NCBI GenBank assembly: GCA_022616555.1
Contig: JAKEEG010000075.1
Coordinates: 61,327 to 125,326, forward strand
Direction of reading: 5' to 3'
From: Ignavibacteriota bacterium
Lineage (GTDB): Bacteria > Bacteroidota > Ignavibacteria > UBA10030
Length of the DNA stretch: 64,000 bases
Under the pieces are notes generated by a model. That model did not search any database. It saw nothing but the letters and a program-made list of their open reading frames with translations, and was not told the origin of the DNA. Below, piece by piece: positions 44,154-53,240 of the stretch (position 1 is its first letter; every line of letters begins with the position of its first letter). A program made the position numbers and the translations under genes.

Positions 44154-47069
44154 ATGACCTCATCCCAAGATACCAGCACGCGCAAACTCGCCGCCATTAT
44201 GTTCACGGACATTAAGGCGTTCTCGTGGAAAATGGCAACGGATGAAATCGCCGCGATGCAGATCCTCAAAACGCACGACTCGATGATGACGGAATCCATC
44301 GTCCAGTACGGCGGGAAGGTGATTAAATCGATCGGCGATTCGTTTATGGTGGACTTCACCAGCGCGGTGAACGCCGTAACATGCGCGATGGAGCTTCAAC
44401 GGCGCTTCTGGGAATTCAACCAGGGAAAAACCGACTTCAATAAGATTGAAGTCCGCATGGGATTGCACCTGGGTGACGTCATCGACGTCGGCAACGACAT
44501 GTACGGCGATGGTGTGAACATCGCCTCCCGCGTCGAAGCCATCACCGAGCCGAACCGCATCTGTATTACGCAGGATATCTACAGCCAGGTGAAGAAGAAG
44601 ATGTCGCAGCTGAACGTCTTCTCCATCGGTCCGATGAAGTTCAAAAACATCGATGACCCGGTTGAGGTGTACGAAATTTTGATGGACGACATCCCCGAGC
44701 TTTCTGCTCCCTCGAAAACAGCAAAGCAAGCGCCGACGCGTAAGGCAGCTGAAAAAACCGCCGAGCGCGAAGCGAAGGAAGCCAAGTCTGTTGAAGCGCG
44801 GCGACAAAAACTACAGGAGCAGAACAGCGAAAAGATTAAGATGCACTATAAGAAGGCCGAGATCTTTTTCCAGAAGGGCAAGTTAGACGAAGCGGAAGCA
44901 GAGCTTGCGGAAATCGAAAAGCTGACCGGCGGTGGCGAAGCAGCCGAACCCGGCGCCACTGTCGATAAGGGCGAAGAAGAAAAGCAGAAGACGATTCAAT
45001 CGCTCTACAAAAAGGCTGAGGAAGCCTTCCACAAGGGCCAGCTCGAAGACGCTGAGAAGGCGATCCAGGAAATCTACCGTCTTGTGCCGATGCACTACGG
45101 CGCGCAGATGATTATGGCGCAGATTGAAGAGGAGCGGTTCAAGCTTGCCGAAGAGCGCAGGCGAAAAATCGAATCCGACCGCCGCGCAATGCAGGAAAAG
45201 ACAGAAAAGTTGGACAGCCTGCGAAAGCAAGCCACGACGCTGCTTGGAGAAGAAAAATTCGACGAAGCCCTCGAGGCTGCAAAGGAAATGCTCACGGTCG
45301 ATGCGGACAATGGCGAGGCCAAGCAGCTCCGCCAACGCATTCAACAGCAGAAGAAAGAAAAAGAGGAGCGCGAGCGTGCGGCTGCCGAGGAAGCGGAGCG
45401 CATTCTCCAAGCAACGCTTGAACGCCGCGCCGAGCAGGCGAAAACATTTGAGCCTAAAGTTGAAGTGCAACAGAAAAAATCGAAATTTAACACCAAGCTA
45501 GCACTGCAGGTCGTTGGTGCTCTGGCGGGGATTGCGGCATTGTATTTCATCGGGGTGTTCATTAAAGAAACTCTCTTCCCGAATACCGCCACTGTTGCAG
45601 TTGTCATCACCGGGGGCGCGCCCGCGAATAGCGTCGGCCACCATGTCAGCAGGGCTATGGCCATTATGCTGACAGACGATTTCGCCCGGCAGGAACATGT
45701 TACGACGGCATCGGCTTTTTCGGCGCTCGCAAGCAGGCGAAGCGGTAAAACGAAGGAGGAGCTGCTCACAGACTTGGGCGTCCGGCAGTTAGTGCTGGTC
45801 GACGTGCGGCCCGATAGCGGAGATGTCTCAGTGCAGGTGGAGTTATTCGACACCGAGCAAAAAACGATTTGGGAAGAGCGGCTGCCCGCGGACAATCTGT
45901 TGAGAATCCCGGAAATCCGGACGACGGTAGTGAACACCGTGCTGGATAGGCTTGGGGTGAATTCCGATGTCGCCGACCTTGACGCTCCGACCCGCAACGC
46001 ACAGGCGTACGAAAATTATCTTGTCGGACTCTCGCTTGTCAATCAACGCACTGCTCTTGGGCTTGCAATCGATACGCTGACAGCGGCAATTCGACTTGAC
46101 GGATCATTTTCAGAAGCGCGTGCTGTCCGCGCGCTCGCGTACGTCGAAGCTTATAAGCTCGGCGGTGAAACAAACCCCACCCTGCTCAACGCCGCTTCAG
46201 GCGACCTCCAATCGGCGGGTAACACGGGAAACAACGCGTTGGCATCTTTGACTGCAGGAATGATCTACCGCTACCGGCAGCAGTTCGGCGAAGCCCGGCA
46301 AGCGATCGACCGAAGCCTCGTGTTACAACCACAGTGTGCGGCAAGCTACAGGGAGCTCGCTCTCATCGAGATACCGTACGGCAACTACGATGAAGCAAAA
46401 GTCCACGCCGAACAAGCATTGAAGCTGGACCCAAGAAACTATGAATCGCACATCACCGCAGGTATTGTGGCACATTTCCGTAAAGAATATGAACAGGCGC
46501 TTCAATACTATAACGATGGCATTGCTGCCGGGGCGAACGGGACACTCATCACCCTTCGGTACAGGCTGAATGCGTGGAAAAATTCGTTTAAGGAATCAGA
46601 GCAGATCGAGTACGTCAAAAGTTTGCACGCGGGCAGCCCGCAAGACTACAAGACAAATTATTGGCTCGGCCGCGCATATATGCAGAACGCCAAGCTCGAT
46701 AGCGCCAGGCCATTCTTAGACCTCGCAGTTTCTCTCGCTGATAGGGCTGTCGCAACAAACCCCGGCGACGCAACAGCCCAAGGGTTTCTCGCTCTCTCGA
46801 AAGCCTTTCGCGGGCGTCTTGACGAAGCTCAGCGCGGAATCGAATCTGCGATTCAACGTATTGGCTCGTCGGACGCTTCACTTCTCTACCGGAGAGCACA
46901 AGTATACGCCATCCAGGGTGAGCAAGGCAAAGCGCAAGCGTACAGATCCTTGAAAGAGGCGGTTGCTAATGAATTTATGATGTGGGAAATTCTTAGTCCG
47001 GAGTTCTACAGCATTCAAAAGGATGCGGAGTACGGCGAGGCAATCGTGCGAACGGACGGTTCTAACTAA
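44154..47069 (+). CDS. Membrane class III adenylate/guanylate cyclase with TolB-like and TPR regions
   Basis: A 971-residue protein. Residues ~10-175 are a class III cyclase domain: IMFTDIKAFS with the first metal aspartate, GGKVIKSIGDSFMVDF with the second, then VRMGLHLGDVID and GDGVNIASRVE. Residues ~180-440 form charged helical repeats (FFQKGKLDEAEAELAEIEKL, AFHKGQLEDAEKAIQEIYRL) and coiled coil. One TM (~452-474) leads outside to a TolB/FlgO-like domain (~485-615) and a row of TPRs to the end. It would make cAMP (or cGMP) inside in response to a periplasmic event. The lysine and aspartate that fix ATP over GTP were not assigned. Confidence 0.9.
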   Translation: MTSSQDTSTRKLAAIMFTDIKAFSWKMATDEIAAMQILKTHDSMMTESIVQYGGKVIKSIGDSFMVDFTSAVNAVTCAMELQRRFWEFNQGKTDFNKIEVRMGLHLGDVIDVGNDMYGDGVNIASRVEAITEPNRICITQDIYSQVKKKMSQLNVFSIGPMKFKNIDDPVEVYEILMDDIPELSAPSKTAKQAPTRKAAEKTAEREAKEAKSVEARRQKLQEQNSEKIKMHYKKAEIFFQKGKLDEAEAELAEIEKLTGGGEAAEPGATVDKGEEEKQKTIQSLYKKAEEAFHKGQLEDAEKAIQEIYRLVPMHYGAQMIMAQIEEERFKLAEERRRKIESDRRAMQEKTEKLDSLRKQATTLLGEEKFDEALEAAKEMLTVDADNGEAKQLRQRIQQQKKEKEERERAAAEEAERILQATLERRAEQAKTFEPKVEVQQKKSKFNTKLALQVVGALAGIAALYFIGVFIKETLFPNTATVAVVITGGAPANSVGHHVSRAMAIMLTDDFARQEHVTTASAFSALASRRSGKTKEELLTDLGVRQLVLVDVRPDSGDVSVQVELFDTEQKTIWEERLPADNLLRIPEIRTTVVNTVLDRLGVNSDVADLDAPTRNAQAYENYLVGLSLVNQRTALGLAIDTLTAAIRLDGSFSEARAVRALAYVEAYKLGGETNPTLLNAASGDLQSAGNTGNNALASLTAGMIYRYRQQFGEARQAIDRSLVLQPQCAASYRELALIEIPYGNYDEAKVHAEQALKLDPRNYESHITAGIVAHFRKEYEQALQYYNDGIAAGANGTLITLRYRLNAWKNSFKESEQIEYVKSLHAGSPQDYKTNYWLGRAYMQNAKLDSARPFLDLAVSLADRAVATNPGDATAQGFLALSKAFRGRLDEAQRGIESAIQRIGSSDASLLYRRAQVYAIQGEQGKAQAYRSLKEAVANEFMMWEILSPEFYSIQKDAEYGEAIVRTDGSN

Positions 47070-47084
47070 ATTATCTCAAACGTC

Positions 47085-49793
47085 TTACCTGCTCCACCAA
47101 TACGTCAGCTTCAATGAAATCACATTATCAGGCCTGTCGCGAAACAGGGTGCTCAGATCCCTTCCGAAACGAAAGTCGCCGTTGACCTCATAATCGAACT
47201 TCTCATTAGTCCATACCAGATACATGGTAGAGCCGGGCAAAAACTCCCAGCGCAAGACGGCGTTTAGATTAAGGAATTTATAGTTGAAGTTGGGATTGTT
47301 CAGTAGAAACGCGTTCTGTATCAAGCTGTTGGTATCCGGGGTAATCGTGTAAACGTTGTTGTTTAACGAAATGGTCGATGAGTTCTCGCCATACTGGTTG
47401 AACGAAAACGAGCGCGGCCTGGCAAGCTCCTTCAACTCCGTGTAATCACCGGTAGAGAGGAGTGGCTGCATGAACACCTGCAGGCTTAGTTTTGGAGTGA
47501 ATGTCCAGCTTAACCTGAGCGAAGCGGCAACCTGCGTTTGATGCAACGACCCAAAAATATACCTTGTGCCATACGTTTCCGCCGCACGGGGATCGAGTAT
47601 GGCATCGACGTATTGTGCTACTTGATAAACGCGCAAAAGCGAAGGTGAAATGCTAAGTTTGACCGTTGACGACGCCTTCCATTCCAGTGTGACACCTGTG
47701 CTGTATAGCCAACTGCCTGTAGTTGCCGAGGCGCCGCTAAAGACCGCAGAGCCGCTGAGCCTTTCTCGAGCATCGCTGTAGACCTCAAAGGATATCGAGT
47801 TGCTTTCTTGTGATTCCATCAGTGGTCCGCCGCGAGTTCTCTGGTCATCAAACGTCCTGGCATTGTGAGAGAACGCAAGATTACCACCCCAATAATTCAG
47901 CAATGTGCCGCCCACGCCGAGTGAATACGATTCCCGGGTGGCAATACCCCCAAAATTGTATGCCCTGAGTACCCACCCTCCCACGTATTTATAGCGAAAA
48001 AAGTTATCGAGGTCATACCATTGATAGCCCGTATAGATGTGCGTGTTGATATAATCCGCATAGTTGAGAAATCCGGTGTCATTCGTTTCGAATTTCGGGT
48101 GAATCATACCGAGCGCGGCGTTGAAAAAGAAATTGCCCTTAACCTTATCGACCCACACACGTGTAGCCCAACCGGCCATGGAAGTTGCATTAGAATCGAC
48201 AGAGACATGATCGGCGTCAGGACGCTGGAAAAAATGCTGCGAGGAGCGCTGGAGCGAGAGCATGCGCTGTTTCGAGCCCTGAACATACGAGCCGCCTGCC
48301 CAACCTGTTACCACCCAATCTTTAGCCTGGTCCAGAAACACCCACCCATCAAGTCCCCCGGAAAGCGCTCTGCTATTCATGAGGTTGCTCAACTGCTCAC
48401 CGTTGAGGTCCCGCCCCATAATTGTACCGATTATCCCGACTGCCTGCCTCGCGTCATTGAATTCTTTACGCGTCCGCACGACGGCGTAAAATGTTAGCGG
48501 CTCGACCTCTTCACTGAATTGGTTGCCCGCTGAATCGACAGAGCCGTACTCGCGCTCGGTCACAGCAGAGAGAGCGGCTATCGACCATGTGTTATCGATC
48601 TTTCCGCTGACTTTCGCAGCACCAAGTATGGTCGTGCGGTCGGGTATATTTTCGAAGCCGTTGTGCGTCACAAATCCCTGCGGTGCCCTACCGACGCGCC
48701 GACTATAAAAGAAACTCGGATCGCTCCACTCAAAATTATTCAATGACACAGCCCCGCCTCCACCAAACCGTAGAATATCAGAACCTTCGATGAAAAACGG
48801 CCGTTTTTCGTCGTAGCGCACTTCGTAAGCTGTAAGATTGACAACGGCGGGGTCTACTTCCACCTGAGCAAAATCCGGATTAAGAGAGACATCGAGCGTC
48901 ATATCGCCGGACAACCCGATTTTCGCGTCGGCGCCAAGGGCCGCTTGATAGTCCCTACCGATGACAAACGGGTCGTCGCGTCCTATATTGAACGAATGCA
49001 CTGGCGGCCGTTCGATAAACTTGCCCGTGCTGGTAATATACGGAAGGACTTCGATTCGTGACGGTGGCTCTATTCCTGCCAGCCCGTTCAAGTCCGCCCA
49101 CCGTGAAACGCGCAAACGATCGTTTCGGGGATGAAACACGAGAAAGGATTCTTCATTCTTACGTTCGACTCTTCGGTAAAAATCGATCCCCCAGGTGTAC
49201 TCGTCTTGTTTTGAAAAGCGTAGCTGGGAGTAAGGAATACGAAATTCGGCCGTCCAGCCTTTCTCGTCTGTTCCAACCGCAGCCTCCCAGACGCCATCCC
49301 ACTTAGGGTCGAGGAAGGTATCGTTGGAAAAAGCACCGTCGCGGATTGCCCCCGAGGGGTTAATGATGAAATAATAACCGGTACGGCGGTCGTAGGCAGC
49401 ATCGATAAAAATGCCGATATGGTCGGCACCCGGATTTTCATCCCGGCGTGCAAGCCTTCCGATAATCGAGTCCGGCTCGCTATCGTACATACGCGCAGCA
49501 ATGTACAGGGCGTAGTCGTCGTAGGCTATCCAGATTTCCGTATCTTCAGTTGCGGAGACTCCCTCTTCGGGCTCTCGCTGAATAAAGCCGGTAGTGCCTG
49601 AACCCTTCCACAGCAATTCTGTCAGTTTACCATCGATGGACACACTTTCAAAACAACGTACAGCCGTAAGAACTCGCTGTTCTCTTGGGTCTGAAAGATT
49701 TGTGACTATCTGGTTCTGAGAGTAGGCGGAAGGTAACGACAAACTGAACACCAGCAGCAACGCGATGGAGCGACTGTTAGTTCGTAGATTCAT
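47085..49793 (-). CDS. DUF5916 outer-membrane protein with CBM9-like N-terminal domain
   Basis: A 902-residue exported protein (signal peptide ends near LPSAYSQ; AAAGGA before the ATG). Residues ~35-230 are a CBM9-like beta domain (SIDGKLTELLWKGSG, EIWIAYDDYALYIAARMYD, GIFIDAAYDRRTGYYFIINPSGAIRDG). The rest is the DUF5916 beta-barrel-like region with DVSLNPDFAQVEVDPAVVNLTAYEVRYDEKRPFFIEG, its most constant stretch. It ends in an aromatic strand (KLTYWW). Common in Bacteroidota and relatives; the function is unknown to me. It is convergent with the cyclase gene, 15 bp apart, with no visible terminator. Confidence 0.88.
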   Translation of the reverse strand: MNLRTNSRSIALLLVFSLSLPSAYSQNQIVTNLSDPREQRVLTAVRCFESVSIDGKLTELLWKGSGTTGFIQREPEEGVSATEDTEIWIAYDDYALYIAARMYDSEPDSIIGRLARRDENPGADHIGIFIDAAYDRRTGYYFIINPSGAIRDGAFSNDTFLDPKWDGVWEAAVGTDEKGWTAEFRIPYSQLRFSKQDEYTWGIDFYRRVERKNEESFLVFHPRNDRLRVSRWADLNGLAGIEPPSRIEVLPYITSTGKFIERPPVHSFNIGRDDPFVIGRDYQAALGADAKIGLSGDMTLDVSLNPDFAQVEVDPAVVNLTAYEVRYDEKRPFFIEGSDILRFGGGGAVSLNNFEWSDPSFFYSRRVGRAPQGFVTHNGFENIPDRTTILGAAKVSGKIDNTWSIAALSAVTEREYGSVDSAGNQFSEEVEPLTFYAVVRTRKEFNDARQAVGIIGTIMGRDLNGEQLSNLMNSRALSGGLDGWVFLDQAKDWVVTGWAGGSYVQGSKQRMLSLQRSSQHFFQRPDADHVSVDSNATSMAGWATRVWVDKVKGNFFFNAALGMIHPKFETNDTGFLNYADYINTHIYTGYQWYDLDNFFRYKYVGGWVLRAYNFGGIATRESYSLGVGGTLLNYWGGNLAFSHNARTFDDQRTRGGPLMESQESNSISFEVYSDARERLSGSAVFSGASATTGSWLYSTGVTLEWKASSTVKLSISPSLLRVYQVAQYVDAILDPRAAETYGTRYIFGSLHQTQVAASLRLSWTFTPKLSLQVFMQPLLSTGDYTELKELARPRSFSFNQYGENSSTISLNNNVYTITPDTNSLIQNAFLLNNPNFNYKFLNLNAVLRWEFLPGSTMYLVWTNEKFDYEVNGDFRFGRDLSTLFRDRPDNVISLKLTYWWSR

Positions 49794-50010
49794 CCAATCC
49801 TTTCGTTACAGAACGAGTGACAATATCACATTCTGCGAATACAAATGCAAGCTTGAATTTGACGTGTTTTTTTCGGTATTTTGCAACGCTCGTTCAATCG
49901 ACGGGTAGCTTTGCGGAGCGGATCCTTCCTGAGCAACCCATCTAGAATATTCACCGTACCCATGCCGACGCACTACCGTGCGCGGCGCGGGGAAATACTG
50001 GGGGACACCC

Positions 50011-51129
50011 ATGAAAGTTTTCGAAGAGATTGAGCGAAAAGACCATGAGCAAGTGGTTTTTTTCTCAGATAAAAAAGTTGGACTGCGAGCCATCATTGCC
50101 ATCCACAATACATCGCTTGGACCGGCATTAGGCGGCACGCGCATGTGGACATACGCCAGCGACGACGAAGCACTGCACGATGTCCTGCGACTTTCCCGCG
50201 GCATGACCTATAAAGCGGCAGTTGCTGGTCTTAACCTCGGCGGCGGGAAGGCAGTCATCATTGGTGATTCACACAAAGACAAAACCGAGGCTTTGTTTCG
50301 TACCTACGGCAGGTTTATAGACGGCTTAGGCGGGCGCTACATTACCGCTGAAGACGTCGGCACAACCGAGCGCGACATGGAATGGGTGCGGATGGAAACC
50401 AAATACGTTACGGGAACCTCCCGCGCACTTGGTGGAAGTGGTGACCCTTCGCCCGTGACTGCCTATGGCATCTACGTGGGCATAAAAGCGTGCGCGCACG
50501 AGGCGTTCGGCAACGACTCACTCCGCGGGAAAAAAGTCGCAATTCAGGGCGCTGGGAAGGTTGGTACGTTCCTCGGTGGGCATCTTGTGAAAGAGGGCGC
50601 AAAGGTCTATATTACGGACATTTACGAAGACAAGGCAAAGAGCGCAGCAAAAAAACTCAAGGCGACGTACGTAAAACCCAACAAACTGCATGAGCTCCCA
50701 GTGGATATCCATGCACCGTGTGCCTTGGGGGGCTCACTCAACGACGAAACGATTCCCAAGCTCCGTTGTAAAATTATCGCGGGCGGAGCAAACAACCAAC
50801 TGTTGGACGAAAAGAAGCATATAGCCCAGCTTGTCGAACGCGGGATTCTCTGGGCGCCAGATTTCGCCATCAACGCGGGTGGGCTGATCAACGTCGCTAA
50901 CGAACTCGAGGGGTACCGCGAAGAGCGCGCTCTTAAACGCGCGGAGGGAATTTACGATACGCTGAAACAGATTTTCGCAATTTCCAAACATGAGAAGATC
51001 ACGACTGCTCAAGCGGCAAACAGGCTTGCAGAAGATCGCATCGCGAAGATTTCGCGCATAAAGCAGCTTTATACCGGCAGGTCAGAATTCAGGGGTAGGT
51101 TGGGAGAGTTGAGTCCGAAGTCGCGATAG
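50011..51129 (+). CDS. Leucine (branched-chain amino acid) dehydrogenase
   Basis: A 372-residue NAD-dependent amino-acid dehydrogenase of the Glu/Leu/Phe/Val family, starting at ATG 50011 after GGGGGA. Lysines K68 (MTYKAAVAGL) and K80 (NLGGGKAVI) match the substrate and catalytic lysines of known leucine dehydrogenases in position. The Rossmann half begins with KVAIQGAGKVGTFLG. It would interconvert leucine and 4-methyl-2-oxopentanoate. Valine or phenylalanine preference cannot be excluded. Confidence 0.92.
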   Translation: MKVFEEIERKDHEQVVFFSDKKVGLRAIIAIHNTSLGPALGGTRMWTYASDDEALHDVLRLSRGMTYKAAVAGLNLGGGKAVIIGDSHKDKTEALFRTYGRFIDGLGGRYITAEDVGTTERDMEWVRMETKYVTGTSRALGGSGDPSPVTAYGIYVGIKACAHEAFGNDSLRGKKVAIQGAGKVGTFLGGHLVKEGAKVYITDIYEDKAKSAAKKLKATYVKPNKLHELPVDIHAPCALGGSLNDETIPKLRCKIIAGGANNQLLDEKKHIAQLVERGILWAPDFAINAGGLINVANELEGYREERALKRAEGIYDTLKQIFAISKHEKITTAQAANRLAEDRIAKISRIKQLYTGRSEFRGRLGELSPKSR

Positions 51130-51255
51130 ATATTACTGATACCGGACAACAAGGTTTTTCACAGAAACAGCAACACTGTGTTGCTTGGCATTAGTTAACT
51201 CGGAAATGTTGCGAGTGATGCCTTTATAGAGAGTCTTACTTGACGGTTCTTTCAC

Positions 51256-51735
51256 ATGGCATTTAAACGGCGGTTGGTTAGAGAAAAAGTGTTGCAGGCA
51301 CTGTACGCGTACGAGCTCTCCGGCGAACCGGTAGATTTCGTTGTGGAGCATATTCTTGCCTCTCTCGAAAAAGAGCGCGAAACGTTCGAGTTTGCGGCAA
51401 AATTTGTGAAAGCGGTCATCGAACATTCCGACGAAATCGACGGCATCATCCGGGGGCACGTGGAGCACTGGGAATTCAGCCGGCTCGCCATCATCGATAA
51501 ACTGATTCTTCGTATGGGCATTTGCGAGCTTTTGTATTATGACGATATACCGCCCAAGGTTTCCATTAATGAATCAATTGAAATAGCCCGTCTTTACAGC
51601 ACAGAGAAGAGTGATAAGTTCGTCAACGGTGTGCTTGACGCAATTTTGAGTGACCTGACAAAGAGCGGTAAACTGAAAAAATCAGGCAGGGGCTTGCAGA
51701 CAAGTCGCACTCAGCAAAGGCCTCCCAAACAGTGA
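51256..51735 (+). CDS. nusB: Transcription antitermination factor NusB
   Basis: A 159-residue all-helical RNA-binding protein: RRLVREKVLQALYAYELSG at the start, VEHWEFSRLAIIDKLILRMGICELLYYDDIPPKVSINESIEIARLYSTEKSDKFVNGVLDAIL at the end, written here in parts: DKLILRMGICELLY, SINESIEIARLYS, FVNGVLDAIL. It takes part in the rRNA antitermination complex with NusE. It is followed 13 bp later by an MFS gene and may be co-transcribed with it. Confidence 0.95.
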   Translation: MAFKRRLVREKVLQALYAYELSGEPVDFVVEHILASLEKERETFEFAAKFVKAVIEHSDEIDGIIRGHVEHWEFSRLAIIDKLILRMGICELLYYDDIPPKVSINESIEIARLYSTEKSDKFVNGVLDAILSDLTKSGKLKKSGRGLQTSRTQQRPPKQ

Positions 51736-51748
51736 TCGAAACCTACGA

Positions 51749-53032
51749 ATGAGCACACTGAACCAATCCCACAACGAACAACAGAACGAGCAACAACCGG
51801 TAAGCCGCGGCAAAGTTTTCGCGTGGGCTCTGTACGACTTCGCGAACACTGCCTTTTACGTTTTGATTCTCACCGTCGGTTATCCGTTATACTTCAAGAA
51901 AATTGTCGCAGCCGATAGCACGCAAAGCGATGCATTGTGGGGGCTTGCGTTTAGCATTTCCATGTTGTTCGTTGCGCTGCTCTCTCCGGTGTTAGGCGCA
52001 GTAGCGGATTATGGCGCGGGCAAAAAACGGTTCCTCGGCATCTTTACAGTGCTGTGCGTATTAGCGACAGCTGGGCTGTTTTTTGTGGAAGGCTCAATGA
52101 TCGTTTGGGGCATCGTATTGCTTATCCTCGCCAACATCGGGTTTGAGGCAGGGCTGGTGTTTTACGATGCATTCTTGCCCGAGATTACAACAGAACGAAG
52201 CTACGGGCGTGTGTCTGGATACGGGTTTGCGGTGGGTTACATCGGCTCTCTTGTAACGCTCTTTACAGCCCTGCCGCTCTTTGAAGGAGGATTCGAGCCG
52301 GAAAACCTTTTGAACGTTCGGATAAGTTTTCTCGTGGCGGCCGGATTTTTCTTCTTCTTCGCCCTCCCGTTGTTTGCGTTTGTCCCCGACCGGCAACGGT
52401 TTGCACCGCTCAAATTGAACTTTGCGAAAGTCGGTTTTGAACGATTACGGAACACTATCCGAGAGTTTCCTCTTTACCGGAACGTTGCAAAATTTTTGCT
52501 GTCCTATTTTATTTATATCGACGCGATTAACACCATTATCGTCTTTTCCTCCATTTTTGCCGATGAAACGCTTCATTTAACAATTCAAGAAATTATCTAC
52601 TTCTTCATCATCGTCCAGACCTCCGCTATCATCGGCTCGCTGGTATTCGGCGTGCTGGCGGATAAGTTGGGGCACAAAAAGACGCTTACACTCTCGCTGC
52701 TGATCTGGGTCGTCATCGTTGTCATCGCATATTTTACGACGGACAAAACGACGTTCTTCGTTGTCGGGTTCCTTGCAGGCATCGCGCTCGGATCATCGCA
52801 ATCATCGAGCCGCAGCTTGATGTCTGCGATAGTCCCCGCCGACAAAAAAACCGAATTCTTCGGTTTTTACTCGTTCTTCGGAAAAGCGTCTGCAATTTTA
52901 GGGCCTCTCTTGTTCGGAGTTCTTTCTTCGAACTTCAATCAACGCGTTGCCATACTCGCCATTGGAATTCTTCTCATTGGAGGATTGCTTTTGCTTCAAC
53001 GAGTAGAAGTCAAGCGTGCGGAATCGACTTAG
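51749..53032 (+). CDS. MFS transporter, Atg22/UMF1-like
   Basis: A 427-residue inner-membrane transporter with about 12 TM helices. The opening FAWALYDFANTAFYVLIL, the loop GAVADYGAGKKRFL, the FYDAFLPEI segment and SGYGFAVGYIGSL are the pattern of the UMF1 (vacuole effluxer Atg22-like) group, whose prokaryotic members have no settled substrate. The middle loop QRFAPLKLNFAKVGFERL joins the two halves. It follows nusB by 13 bp. Confidence 0.88.
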   Translation: MSTLNQSHNEQQNEQQPVSRGKVFAWALYDFANTAFYVLILTVGYPLYFKKIVAADSTQSDALWGLAFSISMLFVALLSPVLGAVADYGAGKKRFLGIFTVLCVLATAGLFFVEGSMIVWGIVLLILANIGFEAGLVFYDAFLPEITTERSYGRVSGYGFAVGYIGSLVTLFTALPLFEGGFEPENLLNVRISFLVAAGFFFFFALPLFAFVPDRQRFAPLKLNFAKVGFERLRNTIREFPLYRNVAKFLLSYFIYIDAINTIIVFSSIFADETLHLTIQEIIYFFIIVQTSAIIGSLVFGVLADKLGHKKTLTLSLLIWVVIVVIAYFTTDKTTFFVVGFLAGIALGSSQSSSRSLMSAIVPADKKTEFFGFYSFFGKASAILGPLLFGVLSSNFNQRVAILAIGILLIGGLLLLQRVEVKRAEST

Positions 53033-53074
53033 CGGTCAAAAAATCTGACTCTTTGTTAGGACACATCAAAAACT

Positions 53075-53158
53075 GTCATTGCGAGTGTTTTTCAGCGAAG
53101 CAATCTCGTTTTTTCTTCTTAGGTTAGATTGCTTCGGCACAAAGCGCCTCGCAATGAC
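53075..53158. repeat. Dispersed palindromic repeat A, copy 2
   Basis: An 84-bp copy of the element at 19999-20080 with the same GTCATTGCGAG and CTCGCAATGAC ends and inner GCAATCTCG and TTGCTTCGGCA blocks; only the middle and a few bases differ. It lies between the MFS and NhaC genes, and the open frame running through it explains a spurious long N-terminus for NhaC. Confidence 0.85.
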
Positions 53159-53240
53159 AAACGGTAGCTTTTTTGTTGCATTTCCATGTGAATCTCCATA
53201 CATTTTTCGGACTTTTTGTTCAACAAGACGGAGCACGTTA

